Part shown: positions 8,766-18,139 of the stretch, piece after piece
How the letters are laid out: every line of letters begins with the position of its first letter
Position numbering within the stretch: the first letter of the stretch is position 1
NCBI GenBank assembly: GCA_963824805.1
Contig: CAWGQZ010000001.1
Span: 4,077 to 68,076 of the forward strand
Length of the DNA: 64,000 nucleotides
Origin: DATBAT01 sp963824805
GTDB taxonomy: Bacteria; Acidobacteriota; Terriglobia; Terriglobales; Acidobacteriaceae
Direction of reading: 5' to 3'
Position numbers and translations under genes: made by a program
Notes under the pieces: generated by a model
Databases searched by the model: none
What the model saw: the letters and a program-made list of their open reading frames with translations, nothing else
Told to the model about the DNA's origin: nothing

Positions 8766-9284
8766 CTAAGTTCTTCGCTTAAAGCGATCGAGCAGCGCGA
8801 ACAAAGCGACCGCCAGCAGGGCGTTGGCCAGGGCCGAGCCCAATTCGTGGGGCCAGCTCCATTCCAGCGTCAGTCCCACCATGCCGCGGGCGACGACGAA
8901 ATACACCACCTCGTGCACGATGTAGAAGAACAGGGTCACCAGGAAGCGGGCACCGACGTTCTCAACATCGATTCGGGCGCCAAGGGACGATGCGCCGAAG
9001 CCGACCACGGTCAAAGCGATACCATAGAGTCCGATGGGCTGATGGGTAAGACAATCCTGCAACAATCCAATCACGCTACCGGTGAATAGTCCGCTGGCAG
9101 GATTGCGGCGGGCTACCGCAAAAAATACGGTCACCAGGAACGGCAGATCAAAGGTCGAAAAGAAGTGAAACCGCAGCGGCAAGAAGGCCTGAAAAAAAAT
9201 CGCAACCAGCGGAACGCCAATTGCCACTGGCCAGCCGAAACGGTAAACCTCGACTTGATCGTTGGAGGTGTAGGTAATGGGCAC
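8766..9284 (-). CDS. mreD: Rod shape-determining protein MreD
   Basis: 172 residues from a GTG at 9282-9284, directly after the inferred mreC stop at 9286-9288. It is a hydrophobic protein with about five membrane helices and MreD-like features: an N-terminal FGWPVAIGVPLVAIFFQAFLP helix, a central GLLQDCLTHQPIGLYG and a C-terminal ALFALLDRF. MreD links MreC to the cell-wall elongation machinery. In the raw sequence the frame is open into mreC, giving an apparent 464-residue fusion; see mreC for why I reject it. It is convergent with the TPR gene, and the stop codons are adjacent. Confidence 0.88.
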   Translation of the reverse strand: MPITYTSNDQVEVYRFGWPVAIGVPLVAIFFQAFLPLRFHFFSTFDLPFLVTVFFAVARRNPASGLFTGSVIGLLQDCLTHQPIGLYGIALTVVGFGASSLGARIDVENVGARFLVTLFFYIVHEVVYFVVARGMVGLTLEWSWPHELGSALANALLAVALFALLDRFKRRT

Positions 9285-9285
9285 G

Positions 9286-10413
9286 CTATTGCGGCTTCCC
9301 TTGGTTGGGAGTTGAGGTAGGCGGCGCGGGCTTGGACGCAGGCGGCGCCATGACCGGGACTGCAGACCTGGGCGAACGGCCGGTGGCAGAACTGTATCCG
9401 GCTTCGATGGAGCTCCGGAGGGGGGCACTACTTTCGGCGTCGAGCCAGCGTCGGGTTCAGCAACGGGTGCTGCAGTCTTAGCTCCAGGCTTGTTTGGATC
9501 CTCCGCCGGCTTGTCAGGCACTGAGGGCAGGCGCATCGCCAGAATATCGGCAGCCCGCATATTGGTCTGAGACACTGCCGGGGCTTTTTGTTCTCTCTGG
9601 GTGATCACCAGCACTTCTTCCAGTTTGCTCAGGTCCGCGCTGGGGCGGACGCGGATGGTGAGGAAAGAGTCGGCCGAGCGCGATACCTTCATCACGGACC
9701 CAATCGCCAATCCCTTGGGGAATATCTGATCTCCGCCGCTGGTCAGAACTTTCTCTCCCGGCTGAACCTGTTCGTCGGCCATGATATCTTCCAGAATCAC
9801 ATCGCCTGACGGTTTGCCGCGCAGTACTCCCTGCAGCCGGGAGGTTTCAAGAATCGCTCCCACTCCACTGCTTTGATCGTCGAGTAAGAGAACTTGCGAA
9901 GTCGACGAATAGACTTGCCAGATCTTGCCGACAACGCCGTCGGAGGTGATGACCGGCATTCCGGTGTCGAGTCCGTCGTTTTTTCCCTTGTCGATGTAGA
10001 CAGAACGCGATAGCTCGCTGCCGCTCGAACCGATGACCTGCGCCGCCAGGGTGCGAGAGAGAACTGCTCTTTGAACCCGAACAATGCCTGCAGACGCCGG
10101 GCCTGTCCGGCATCTTCCGACAAGCGAACTTGCTCCAGCCGGAGGCCATTCGATTTCCATCTTTCAGATCGCGGTTTTCCTGCCTTACTCCGCGCAGGTA
10201 AAGGTAGTTTCGCCACATGCCGCGAAAATCCGATTGCACCCAGACAATCGCTTTTTCAAAGGGGGTTATTGCCGTAACCGCCCAAACCCGGATCAACCGG
10301 CCAGAGGTTTGGTCTGGGGAACGCCGCACCTGTACGGCCAGCCCTAAGACTTGGGCGAAAAGCACTGCCACCAGAATGGTGACGTTGCGGTACCGGCTGA
10401 GGAGGTTCTCCAT
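9286..10413 (-). CDS. mreC: Rod shape-determining protein MreC, three frameshifts
   Basis: Starts at ATG 10411-10413 (MENLLSRYRNVTILVAVLF), a cytoplasmic start and membrane anchor. A coiled-coil follows (RLRLEQVRLSEDAGQARRL), then the periplasmic beta domains (VYIDKGKNDGLDTGMPVI, then GDQIFPKGLAIGSV), ending in a Pro/Ala-rich tail. These pieces lie in different frames: shifts fall near 10160, 10060 and 9365. In the frame reached after the last shift the tail reads APPASKPAPPTSTPNQGKPQ and stops with TAG at 9286-9288, one base before the mreD GTG. Restoring one C in the run near 9365 gives this normal end. MreC organises the elongasome around MreB; gene order mreB-mreC-mreD is the usual one. 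Confidence 0.87.
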
Positions 10414-10517
10414 AGCTAGGGGTGTCGCTGGTTACTGGTCGCTAGTTGCTGGCAAACCCAACTGGCAATATTGAGGAATCTGAATGGCCAAAGGCCAGCG
10501 AACGACCAACGACGGTC

Positions 10518-11582
10518 CTATTCGATTGAAATCTTCCTGAGCAGCTTGAAGTCGCTCAGCATTTTTCCGGTGCCGAGAACGACGCTGCACAGCGGGTCGT
10601 CGGCGATCGATACTGGGAGTCCGGTTTCTTCCCGGATTCGCTTGTCGAGATTTTTCAAAAGCGCTCCGCCACCAGTGAGCACAATGCCGCGATCGCTAAT
10701 GTCGGCGGAAAGCTCGGGAGGCGTACGCTCGAGAGCGACGCGAATTGCGTTCATGATGGTGGAAACGCACTCGCTTAATGCTTCGCGCACTTCGCTGTCA
10801 TCGACCGTGATGGTCTTGGGGACGCCTTCGATCAGGTTGCGGCCCTTGATTTCCATGGTCAGAGGTTTATCGAGTGGATAGGCCGAACCGATTTCAATCT
10901 TGATTTGCTCGCCTGTGCGCTCGCCGATCAGCAGGTTATATTTCCGCTTGAGGTAGTTCATGATGGCCTCGTCCATCTGGTTGCCGGCCATACGGACGGA
11001 ACGCGAGTAAACGATGCCGCTGAGAGAAATTACCGCGATGTCGGTCGTGCCCCCGCCAATATCGACGACCATATTGCCGGACGGTTCGGTGATCGGAAGT
11101 CCAGCGCCGATCGCCGCTACCATAGCTTGTTCCACCAGGTGCACTTCGCTCGCCTTAGCGCGATAAGCCGAATCCATAACGGCGCGCTTTTCCACCTGCG
11201 TGATCTCAGAAGGCACGCCGATGACGATCCGCGGGTGCACCAGCATCTTGCGGTTGTGCGCCTTCTGGATGAAATAGTTCAGCATCTTTTCCGTAACTTT
11301 GAAATCAGCAATTACGCCGTCTTTCATCGGCTTGATGGCGACGATGTTTCCTGGTGTGCGGCCCAACATTTCCTTGGCTTCTTTGCCAACGGCTTCTACT
11401 TCTCCAGTGTTCTTGTTGATGGCGACAATGGAGGGCTCGTTGACCACGATGCCTTTGCCGCGCGCGTAAACCAGCGTGTTAGCGGTACCCAAATCAATCG
11501 CGAGGTCGCTGGAGAACAAGCTGAAGAGCGACCGCAGATTGTGCATGCGCGACGCGGTGGAATGATATCCGTTAGATGACAT
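10518..11582 (-). CDS. mreB: Rod shape-determining actin-like protein MreB
   Basis: 354 residues, intact, with ATG at 11580-11582 and a GGAAAG ribosome site. Family marks: phosphate-1 motif IDLGTANTLVYARG, connect-1 region HPRIVIGVPSEITQVEKRAV, phosphate-2 motif VVDIGGGTTDIAVISL and adenosine motif GIVLTGGGALLKNLD. MreB forms membrane-bound filaments that guide lateral wall synthesis. The first 20 residues (MSSNGYHSTASRMHNLRSLF) are longer than in many MreB proteins; an internal Met13 could also start the protein. About 100 bases of featureless sequence separate it from mreC. Confidence 0.97.
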   Translation of the reverse strand: MSSNGYHSTASRMHNLRSLFSLFSSDLAIDLGTANTLVYARGKGIVVNEPSIVAINKNTGEVEAVGKEAKEMLGRTPGNIVAIKPMKDGVIADFKVTEKMLNYFIQKAHNRKMLVHPRIVIGVPSEITQVEKRAVMDSAYRAKASEVHLVEQAMVAAIGAGLPITEPSGNMVVDIGGGTTDIAVISLSGIVYSRSVRMAGNQMDEAIMNYLKRKYNLLIGERTGEQIKIEIGSAYPLDKPLTMEIKGRNLIEGVPKTITVDDSEVREALSECVSTIMNAIRVALERTPPELSADISDRGIVLTGGGALLKNLDKRIREETGLPVSIADDPLCSVVLGTGKMLSDFKLLRKISIE

Positions 11583-11744
11583 ACGTGACGCTTTCCTTGT
11601 TTTGGGACAATAGTCCTTCCGGGAATCACCCGGTTATTGCCGTCGTGTTGGCTTCTGTTTCCCTAATTCTATTGGATTCTTCGTAAGATACTGCAAACGA
11701 AAGTTCGTGCCCCTCGGGGAAAAACACGTGACATAAGTTTTTCC

Positions 11745-13019
11745 TCATTGAACCACGACCTTCTTCTGTTGGGTATTCACTCCCCCGCGGGAATTCTGCG
11801 CGGTAATGGTAATGACACTTTCGCCATCGGGCAGGGGAGGAGTGAAGTAGTGAAAGCCCCCGTCGGACCCCACCAAGGGGACTTCCCGTCCGTTCACCAT
11901 CACTCGCGCGCCGACCTCGGTCTTGCCGATCACTTCGATTACGTGTCCATGTTGCACAAATGAATCCAGCTCGAGATTCATCGCCGCCGTTTCCTTGCCC
12001 TTCGGGATCAAGGTGAAGCGGTTGCGTTCGCTTTCCAGCGACTCTTTGCCGGCGGCGTCGAAAGACTGGACCAGCCAGTAGTAGGCGCCTTCGCCCAGGC
12101 CGGAGACGATTACGTCAGCGGTATCCACTTTGCGGTCAACGACGGTGGAGGTGAAGTAAGGATTGTGCGAGATGCGCAGGCGGTATCCCGCAGCGTTCTT
12201 CATCGGCGTCCAGGAAAACTCCACTGGCTTGGCGCTTCCTGACATAAAGATGGGCATCATGTTTGCGGGAGAGATGGGCATGGGCGAACCAATTTCCTTC
12301 AACTTCGCCATCCGAGGCGAGTCGGCTTGGAAGCTGACCTTCTCCCAATCGGCCAGGCTAACGACTTCGCCGTTTCTGGTCACTTCGCCTTGTCCTTTTT
12401 TCATCAGGAACTCATGCTTGTCGGCCTTGGGATCATTCCGGACCATGGCTGCGCTCTCAGGGGCCAGCGAGGCGGTCGCTCCGGCGACGATTACTTGAGA
12501 CTTCGATCCCTGTATATAAGTGCCCGTCGACAGATCCACGGTTCCGGTGCTGACCGCAACCGCCACGTTGGTTTGCTGCTTTTCGTTGGCGGAGTTTTCC
12601 TCGATCGCGATCAGGGAGTCCTGTTTGACGGTGTAGTTAGTTCCGTCGTTAAAGACAATCTTGGCCATGCCCTCGGGGCCGGTCTGAACCACATCTCCCT
12701 TTTCAAGGGGAACGTTGTAGTCAGCAGGCACCCAGGTGTTGCTATTCGCCTTCTTGACGCGGACGGTCCCGTCCAGAGCAGTGATATGGGCCTGCTGCGC
12801 GCTCATGGCGCTGGCCTTCCCCGGAGTCCCGGCGGCTCCAGCTACCCACTCCAGAAGACTTCCTGCCGCCTTAAACCCCTTGTCTGTGAACTCTGGGAAC
12901 AAAAAATGCATCCCCATCAGCAGCAGAAACACGATGGCGCATACCGCCAGCGCCACGCTGCGATAGGTAACGGTCTTCCACGCAATGTGGATTCCAGGCT
13001 TCCGAGTCGAAGACGACAC
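11745..13019 (-). CDS. FecR-domain membrane protein
   Basis: 424 residues from a GTG at 13017-13019. A cytoplasmic N-terminus is followed by one membrane helix (ALAVCAIVFLLLMGMHFLF, about 27-45), then a FecR-type beta domain (about 80-190; ALDGTVRVKKANSNTWVPAD, GDVVQTGPEGMAKIVFNDGT). A fibronectin-like segment comes next (about 270-345; FSWTPMKNAAGYRLRISHNP), and a final beta domain reads like a surface-adhesion or PEGA-like fold. No FecI-type sigma factor or TonB receptor is adjacent, so it is probably not a classical signal transducer. FecR domains in Acidobacteriota often occur in stand-alone envelope proteins. It lies upstream of mreB on the same strand, 160 bases apart. Confidence 0.8.
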   Translation of the reverse strand: MSSSTRKPGIHIAWKTVTYRSVALAVCAIVFLLLMGMHFLFPEFTDKGFKAAGSLLEWVAGAAGTPGKASAMSAQQAHITALDGTVRVKKANSNTWVPADYNVPLEKGDVVQTGPEGMAKIVFNDGTNYTVKQDSLIAIEENSANEKQQTNVAVAVSTGTVDLSTGTYIQGSKSQVIVAGATASLAPESAAMVRNDPKADKHEFLMKKGQGEVTRNGEVVSLADWEKVSFQADSPRMAKLKEIGSPMPISPANMMPIFMSGSAKPVEFSWTPMKNAAGYRLRISHNPYFTSTVVDRKVDTADVIVSGLGEGAYYWLVQSFDAAGKESLESERNRFTLIPKGKETAAMNLELDSFVQHGHVIEVIGKTEVGARVMVNGREVPLVGSDGGFHYFTPPLPDGESVITITAQNSRGGVNTQQKKVVVQ

Positions 13020-13265
13020 TCTGACCCCTAAAAACCTCGCAAACTCTAGAGAATATGGGGTAATTCGGAGAGTATCACAAGCCTAACGGGTTGAGGATAG
13101 GTGATTAACTGGGAACTCACCCCCAGAGTCCATGGACGTTGGTGAGCAAGGGTTATCTGGTCAGGGGTCAGGGTTTTTCGGAATTTGGCAGGCCCTTAAG
13201 TAAAGTTATGTGGATTGCAGCAATCGATAGTGACCGATACCATACAAAAGGCATCTGATGATGAC

Positions 13266-14438
13266 ATGTCGCTGCGCACGGGTGAGTCAGAACCAAAAAC
13301 CCGAATGACTGAATCCGGCGCGTTTCCCAAACGACTTCTAGCCGTAGATCTGGCTCGGGTTATCGCTATCCTTTTCATGGTGCAAGGCCATACCTTGGAT
13401 GTATTGCTTGACCCTGCATACAGACACGGATTCCTGTTTGACAAGTGGCTCTACCTCAGAGGACTAACGGCCCCGACATTTTTTATGCTGTCGGGGTTCT
13501 CGTTTTTTATTGCCACCGCCAAACATTGGGAGTCGCATCTTGCGCTCTCGTTTCCAATGTTAAAGCGGTTGAGAAGATTTTTGTTTTTCGTTCTTCTCGG
13601 CTACGCCATGCACGTTCCAGTACGGACGGTCCACGAAGTAAAGTGGCTGGACGCGGCGGGGTGGCAGAGCTGGTTTCAGGTTGATGTGTTGCAGTGCATT
13701 GGGCTTACGTTGGCATCGTTGCAACTTTTGGTATTCCTGACTAAGACTCCGCAACGCTTTGCCTGGACTGCGGCCACCATCGGGACACTCATCGTACTGC
13801 TCACTCCCATTACGTGGACTCTCGCCAGCAGTAGCCGCATTCCCGCGTGGCTGGGCGCCTACTTTACGGGATACACCGGTTCGTGGTTTCCAGTCTTTCC
13901 CTGGGCAGGGTACGTCATGTTCGGTGCCGTGTTGGCGAGCCTTTACCGTCACTACTCGACCAATCCGCAGGGATTTCCCTTATGGAAGTTGGCCGGGGTT
14001 GGCGGCTTACTGGTCATGGTCGGCACCGGACTGCAACGGCTGCCGGTTATCATTTATCGCCATGTCGAATACTGGCGAGACAGTCCTAACCTGTTCCTTA
14101 CCCGAGTGGGTTTAGTTTGTTTGATTCTTTCAAGTCTGATTTATCTGACCCGGCGAATTCGCATTCCTGAGAAACCGGTGCAGGCTTTGGCCCAGCAGTC
14201 GCTGACGATTTACTTCGTGCACATATGCATTCTTTATGGCTCGCTGTGGAATCCGGGCCTGCGCCAGAAAATTGGTGCCACCCTGACCCCGCTTCCAACT
14301 TTCGGCTGGATATGGGCGCTATTGCTGGGGATGACCATTCTCGGACTGACCTGGAACTGGTTCAAGAAAGCTGAGCCGCGGCGAAGTTATCTGGTGCAAG
14401 CCGCGATCGTAATCGCGGCGGCTTATTCCCTCTCATAA
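13266..14438 (+). CDS. HGSNAT/DUF1624-like multi-span membrane acyltransferase
   Basis: About 390 residues. The core begins RLLAVDLARVIAILFMVQGH, the conserved opening of heparan-alpha-glucosaminide N-acetyltransferase-like proteins (family knowledge), with the His that in this family carries the acyl group. About ten hydrophobic helices follow. Start choice is uncertain: TTG 13215, ATG 13266 and ATG 13305 are in frame with no clear ribosome site; I use 13266. The substrate cannot be told from the sequence; transfer of an acetyl group across the membrane to a sugar is the family theme. It stands alone, divergent from the FecR gene, with 310 bases to the next gene. Confidence 0.7.
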   Translation: MSLRTGESEPKTRMTESGAFPKRLLAVDLARVIAILFMVQGHTLDVLLDPAYRHGFLFDKWLYLRGLTAPTFFMLSGFSFFIATAKHWESHLALSFPMLKRLRRFLFFVLLGYAMHVPVRTVHEVKWLDAAGWQSWFQVDVLQCIGLTLASLQLLVFLTKTPQRFAWTAATIGTLIVLLTPITWTLASSSRIPAWLGAYFTGYTGSWFPVFPWAGYVMFGAVLASLYRHYSTNPQGFPLWKLAGVGGLLVMVGTGLQRLPVIIYRHVEYWRDSPNLFLTRVGLVCLILSSLIYLTRRIRIPEKPVQALAQQSLTIYFVHICILYGSLWNPGLRQKIGATLTPLPTFGWIWALLLGMTILGLTWNWFKKAEPRRSYLVQAAIVIAAAYSLS

Positions 14439-14749
14439 AGTGTCCCCTCCGGATCCACTCCTTAATTTGTCCTAAGCCTGGGAAGGTTTCTCCTCACCAA
14501 GATGCCATGAACTCACGAACGTGATTGTTTGAAGATGAGCAACTTGCTAAATGTCCGCCTCATCGGAATCCGGCAAAAACCCACGCGAAATGGGAGTTGC
14601 GCGGATGCACGAAATTCAGACTTCGTGACACCGAAGCCCGCAGGTACCACGGCCGCGTAGCGACGATCGTCGGGTGATTCTTCGCAAGCGCCGGGCTGAC
14701 CCTCGAAGCGTGTGTCCCCAATCACATTTCCATTTCCGCAGGTTTTGGT
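14439..14749. other. Intergenic, 311 bases
   Basis: No supported gene. A minus-strand frame at 14513-14725 is rich in Arg, Ser and Pro and has no ribosome site, so I leave it out. No biotin-operator-like palindrome was seen ahead of bioY. Confidence 0.5.
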
Positions 14750-14896
14750 ATGCTAACCATCGTGCGGATGATGTGGCTGTTCATCATTCTGTCTCTCGGT
14801 GGCGGAGCGGTGCTATGGGTGGCAATCTCAGCCTATATCCGAGTGCACCGGCAAATGAAGCGGAATGCTTCCAAGGGACAGGCAGGGAACGAGTAG
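14750..14896 (+). CDS. Small single-span membrane protein (48 residues)
   Basis: Begins MLTIVRMMWLFIILSLGGGA. A helix of about 22 hydrophobic residues leads into a basic tail (YIRVHRQMKRNASKGQAGNE), giving a typical inner-membrane peptide with a cytoplasmic C-terminus. It ends 24 bases before the bioY start on the same strand, so it is probably co-transcribed. No family recognised. It could be an accessory to the transporter or simply a neighbour. Confidence 0.55.
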   Translation: MLTIVRMMWLFIILSLGGGAVLWVAISAYIRVHRQMKRNASKGQAGNE

Positions 14897-14920
14897 CGCC
14901 AGGTTTAATGGAGGGTGACA

Positions 14921-15499
14921 ATGACTAGAGCAGCAACCCAGGTTCTGCATTCGCCAGATGGCGTCGGTTACTGGACGCGGCAAGCGGCGATCATCGTGTC
15001 GGCCACTGTCTTCGTTGCTATCTGCGCCCATATCACCATTCCTCTTCCTTTCACCCCGGTACCGCTGACGTTACAGAACTTCGCCGTGCTACTCGTGGGA
15101 GTTACGCTCGGCAGCCGTCGCGGTTTTGCCACATTGGCGCTCTACCTGATGGAAGGAATCGCTGGATTGCCGGTGTTCAATCCCACCGGGCCGGGAGGGT
15201 TGGCGCAGATTCTGGGTCCAACCGGTGGGTTCCTGATGGTTTATCCGCTGGTGGCTGCGTTCGCCGGATTCGTCGCGGAACGCGGAGCTCGCAGCTTCGC
15301 CCGCACGGCCGCTGGATGCCTACTGGCTGAATTCGTGCTTTTCGCGGGTGGGATTGGCTGGCTGGCAGTGCTGACGCACTCCGCTTCTTTGGCCCTGCAT
15401 TACGGATTCTATTGGTTTGTTTTCGCTGAGGTTATCAAAGTGATGATGGCCGCGGGACTCTCAACCGGATGGCGCCTTGCGGGCAAATCGCAAGCGTAA
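14921..15499 (+). CDS. bioY: Biotin transporter substrate-binding subunit BioY
   Basis: 192 residues; ATG 14921 was chosen because GGAGGG lies five bases upstream. BioY marks: ITIPLPFTPVPLTLQNFAVL near residues 36-55, GSRRGFATLALYLMEGIAGLP, and FNPTGPGGLAQILGPTGGFL. Six membrane helices are expected. BioY captures biotin as the S-component of an ECF transporter, working with energy-coupling proteins encoded elsewhere (none here) or alone. No biotin synthesis genes are adjacent. Confidence 0.95.
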   Translation: MTRAATQVLHSPDGVGYWTRQAAIIVSATVFVAICAHITIPLPFTPVPLTLQNFAVLLVGVTLGSRRGFATLALYLMEGIAGLPVFNPTGPGGLAQILGPTGGFLMVYPLVAAFAGFVAERGARSFARTAAGCLLAEFVLFAGGIGWLAVLTHSASLALHYGFYWFVFAEVIKVMMAAGLSTGWRLAGKSQA

Positions 15500-15563
15500 T
15501 CCTGCCCGCAACGGCTTTCCAAATTTGACGTAGCACGCCCTCCACGGAGAAGCGAAAGTCCCT

Positions 15564-16403
15564 ATGAGCAGCAGTCAAGAGATTAGTGTCGCCCACAGCC
15601 CGGATTCCGATGACGCTTTCATGTTTTATGGGTTGGCGACGAACAAAGTGCGCGTGCCCGGCCTGCGTTTCACCCACACCCTGTGTGATATTGAAACCCT
15701 AAATCAAAAAGCCAAGGAGGGCATCTATGACGTCACCGCGATTTCCTTCCATGCCTATCCCTACATCCAGGACAAGTACGCGCTGCTTCCGAGTGGGGGT
15801 AGCGTCGGGGATGGCTACGGCCCCATGATCGTGGCGCCACGCGTGCTTTCTGAGGAAGCGATTAAGCACAAGAGGATCGCTGTTCCCGGGAAGCTGACGA
15901 CTGCTTACCTGGTCCTGAACTTATTCGCACCGGGTATCGACACTGAGGTCGTTCCCTTCGATCAGATTATTCCTCAAGTGCTGGAAGGCAAACATGAGGC
16001 CGGGCTGATTATCCATGAAGGCCAGTTAAGCTACGTGAAATCCGGCCTGTCCCGCATCGTGGATCTCGGCGCCTGGTGGTACAAGAAAACTGGCCTGCCC
16101 CTACCCCTTGGAGGCAATGCCATTCGCCGCAGCCTGGGGCCGAAGCTCATGTCTGAAGTGGGCCAAGCATTGAAAGAGAGCATTCAATACGCGCTCGATC
16201 ACCGAGAAGAAGCGCTGGCCTACGCCATGCAATTCGCGCGCGACCTGGACTCTCAACTCGCGGACAAGTTTGTCGGCATGTACGTGAACCAGCGGACCAT
16301 TGATTACGGTGCAGATGGTCGAGATGCAGTCCGCCGGTTACTGGCGATGGGGCATGAGGCCGGGATCATCCCCCATGAGGCGCGGGTGGATTTTGTCGAG
16401 TAG
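15564..16403 (+). CDS. mqnD: 1,4-dihydroxy-6-naphthoate synthase (futalosine pathway)
   Basis: 279 residues, close to the family size. The N-terminal HSPDSDDAFMFYGLATNKV matches the MqnD signature (SPDxDDAFMFYAL in the family). The central GYGPMIVAP and IPGKL-like VPGKLTTAYLVLNLF segments form the periplasmic-binding-like fold, and HEGQLSY is a conserved active-site region. It converts cyclic de-hypoxanthine futalosine to dihydroxynaphthoate in menaquinone synthesis. Other mqn genes are not in the window. It follows bioY by 64 bases and could share its transcript. Confidence 0.9.
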   Translation: MSSSQEISVAHSPDSDDAFMFYGLATNKVRVPGLRFTHTLCDIETLNQKAKEGIYDVTAISFHAYPYIQDKYALLPSGGSVGDGYGPMIVAPRVLSEEAIKHKRIAVPGKLTTAYLVLNLFAPGIDTEVVPFDQIIPQVLEGKHEAGLIIHEGQLSYVKSGLSRIVDLGAWWYKKTGLPLPLGGNAIRRSLGPKLMSEVGQALKESIQYALDHREEALAYAMQFARDLDSQLADKFVGMYVNQRTIDYGADGRDAVRRLLAMGHEAGIIPHEARVDFVE

Positions 16404-16428
16404 CGTAGTGACCGCGGGCCTATTCGAC

Positions 16429-18108
16429 CTAATTGATATTTTCCTTGAACGAAAATATCGGGTCGATATCGACTGGAACTTTCGATGCCGTTTTTAAAGC
16501 GGCGGTCAATTGGGGCGGCATAACGTCGTAATTCTTGAACCAACTCTCCGCGCGCTGGCGGTCGCCGGTCGCTTCAATCGCCAACAACTCTTTCGCCAAG
16601 CTGGCAATCACTTTGGGCATGAGCGGGTAATCGATCGCATACTTTCCCGACGCCTCGCGTTTCACAGCACCGTGCTCGGAGAGGTAATTGAATTCCATCA
16701 TCTCGGCCTGACCGTGGGCTTCGCCTGTTCCAAAACGAATGGTACGGAAAATCCCCGCCACATAGGACGCGTAATATTCCGGCAGCTTGGCTTTCGGAAG
16801 CACGCCGTGATCGACCAGCCATTTCAGCCCGAACATGCCGACTACATCGGCTTTCGATTCTTCGAGCCCTCCATAAATGGGGCCGATCGCTTCGCGGATT
16901 GGCACCTTTCCTTTGGAAGTCCGCGCGTATACCGGTCCCAGGCCATGACAGATTTCGTGCATGATGGTGCTAAGTAGATAGCCTTCCCCAGAGGCTTTGG
17001 CAGCTTGCTCCGGGCGCATCAGGTATTTGGAGAGCGGAAGAATAACGTAGTTGACGCGCGCATCCATGAAATTCTTGAAGAAGATCTTCTTGCTGCCCTT
17101 CTGTTCGTGTACACGGGGATCATTGGGCAAATTATCAGCAACAGCCTGGTAACCGTGGCGGAGATCGGCGGCACGGTATGGTGCGTCCATCACTTCCATG
17201 GGAGTTTGCAGACCGCGCTTCGAGGGACGATCTTCGGCGGCCAGGGGTAATGTCTCTTGAATCTCGGGAACGTATTTCTGGAAGATTGCCAGTTTCTTGC
17301 TTTCCGGCTCATTGCGGATCAACACCGCGGCTCCGTAAGAAGTCTTCACTCCCATGAGATCGTCAAGGTAAGTCTCATAAGGTGCGAAGATGACATCAAA
17401 CTTCGGATCTTTCAGATCGACCCAGGCCAGATCACTTGGCAGGTAGTTGTCGCTGAGCAGGGCGTCGGCCCGCAGGCGCAGAAACTTGGCGAACGCAGGA
17501 TCGCTGCTCAGCTTGGCCGCTTCACGAAGGTCAGTTACAGCCGGTTCGAGAAAGGATTGGTAGGCGACGTGGTATGGGACGCCCTGTAGATCGTCGCCGT
17601 GCCGCCGAACAATGGTGAATCCACTGTAGATTTCGGCTTTCTTTTCCGGATGCTGCTTTACATACTGTTCGATATCTTCGCGGGTCAGGCCCTTGGAATA
17701 AAAACCGCGGCCGGGTGGCATGGGCTCGGTGCCGACGAACGGCTTGTTTTCCTCAATCAGATCGAAGCGCGAAGCATTTATCCAGAGATATCGACGAAGG
17801 CTTTCAGCTTTGGGATCATTGCTGTTACGCAATGACTGGTAGAGCGTCAGAGCTTCGGGGTCGCTCTGCTGCCAGAAGATTTCTTCCAGGTAGCGCGAGG
17901 CGTCGACCAGTTTCTCTACCATTTTCTGCTCGCGTTCGGAGAGTCCCTGCGAATGAAACGGCATGCGTACTTCGCGAAACTTATCCAGCCGACGATCGAG
18001 ATCAGGAGCGATCTGAAGCCCGGCGGTTGGTTCGGTGGGGTTGGTCTGCGCTGTAAGGATTGAAATCAGGACGAGGGGGAGGACAACAGTCCATCGTGTA
18101 CGCTTCAT
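16429..18108 (-). CDS. Exported M49-like zinc dipeptidyl-peptidase
   Basis: 559 residues from the ATG at 18106-18108 (MKRTRWTVVLPLVLISILTA, a signal peptide); an in-frame upstream start would bury it. The zinc site reads MHEICHGLGP, with the third ligand in EESKADVVGM about 60 residues later. Dipeptidyl-peptidase III (M49) has the longer HExxGH motif and an EECRAD motif. Here the Gly insertion is missing, giving a plain HExxH, as in the divergent bacterial branch. It probably trims peptides in the periplasm. It converges on mqnD with 25 bases between the stops. Confidence 0.75.
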   Translation of the reverse strand: MKRTRWTVVLPLVLISILTAQTNPTEPTAGLQIAPDLDRRLDKFREVRMPFHSQGLSEREQKMVEKLVDASRYLEEIFWQQSDPEALTLYQSLRNSNDPKAESLRRYLWINASRFDLIEENKPFVGTEPMPPGRGFYSKGLTREDIEQYVKQHPEKKAEIYSGFTIVRRHGDDLQGVPYHVAYQSFLEPAVTDLREAAKLSSDPAFAKFLRLRADALLSDNYLPSDLAWVDLKDPKFDVIFAPYETYLDDLMGVKTSYGAAVLIRNEPESKKLAIFQKYVPEIQETLPLAAEDRPSKRGLQTPMEVMDAPYRAADLRHGYQAVADNLPNDPRVHEQKGSKKIFFKNFMDARVNYVILPLSKYLMRPEQAAKASGEGYLLSTIMHEICHGLGPVYARTSKGKVPIREAIGPIYGGLEESKADVVGMFGLKWLVDHGVLPKAKLPEYYASYVAGIFRTIRFGTGEAHGQAEMMEFNYLSEHGAVKREASGKYAIDYPLMPKVIASLAKELLAIEATGDRQRAESWFKNYDVMPPQLTAALKTASKVPVDIDPIFSFKENIN

Positions 18109-18139
18109 TACGATGAATTTTAGCAGCAGAAAATGCCAG

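Noticed and set aside
10905..11579. 224-residue open frame opposite mreB
   Set aside because: Antisense of mreB; no features of its own.
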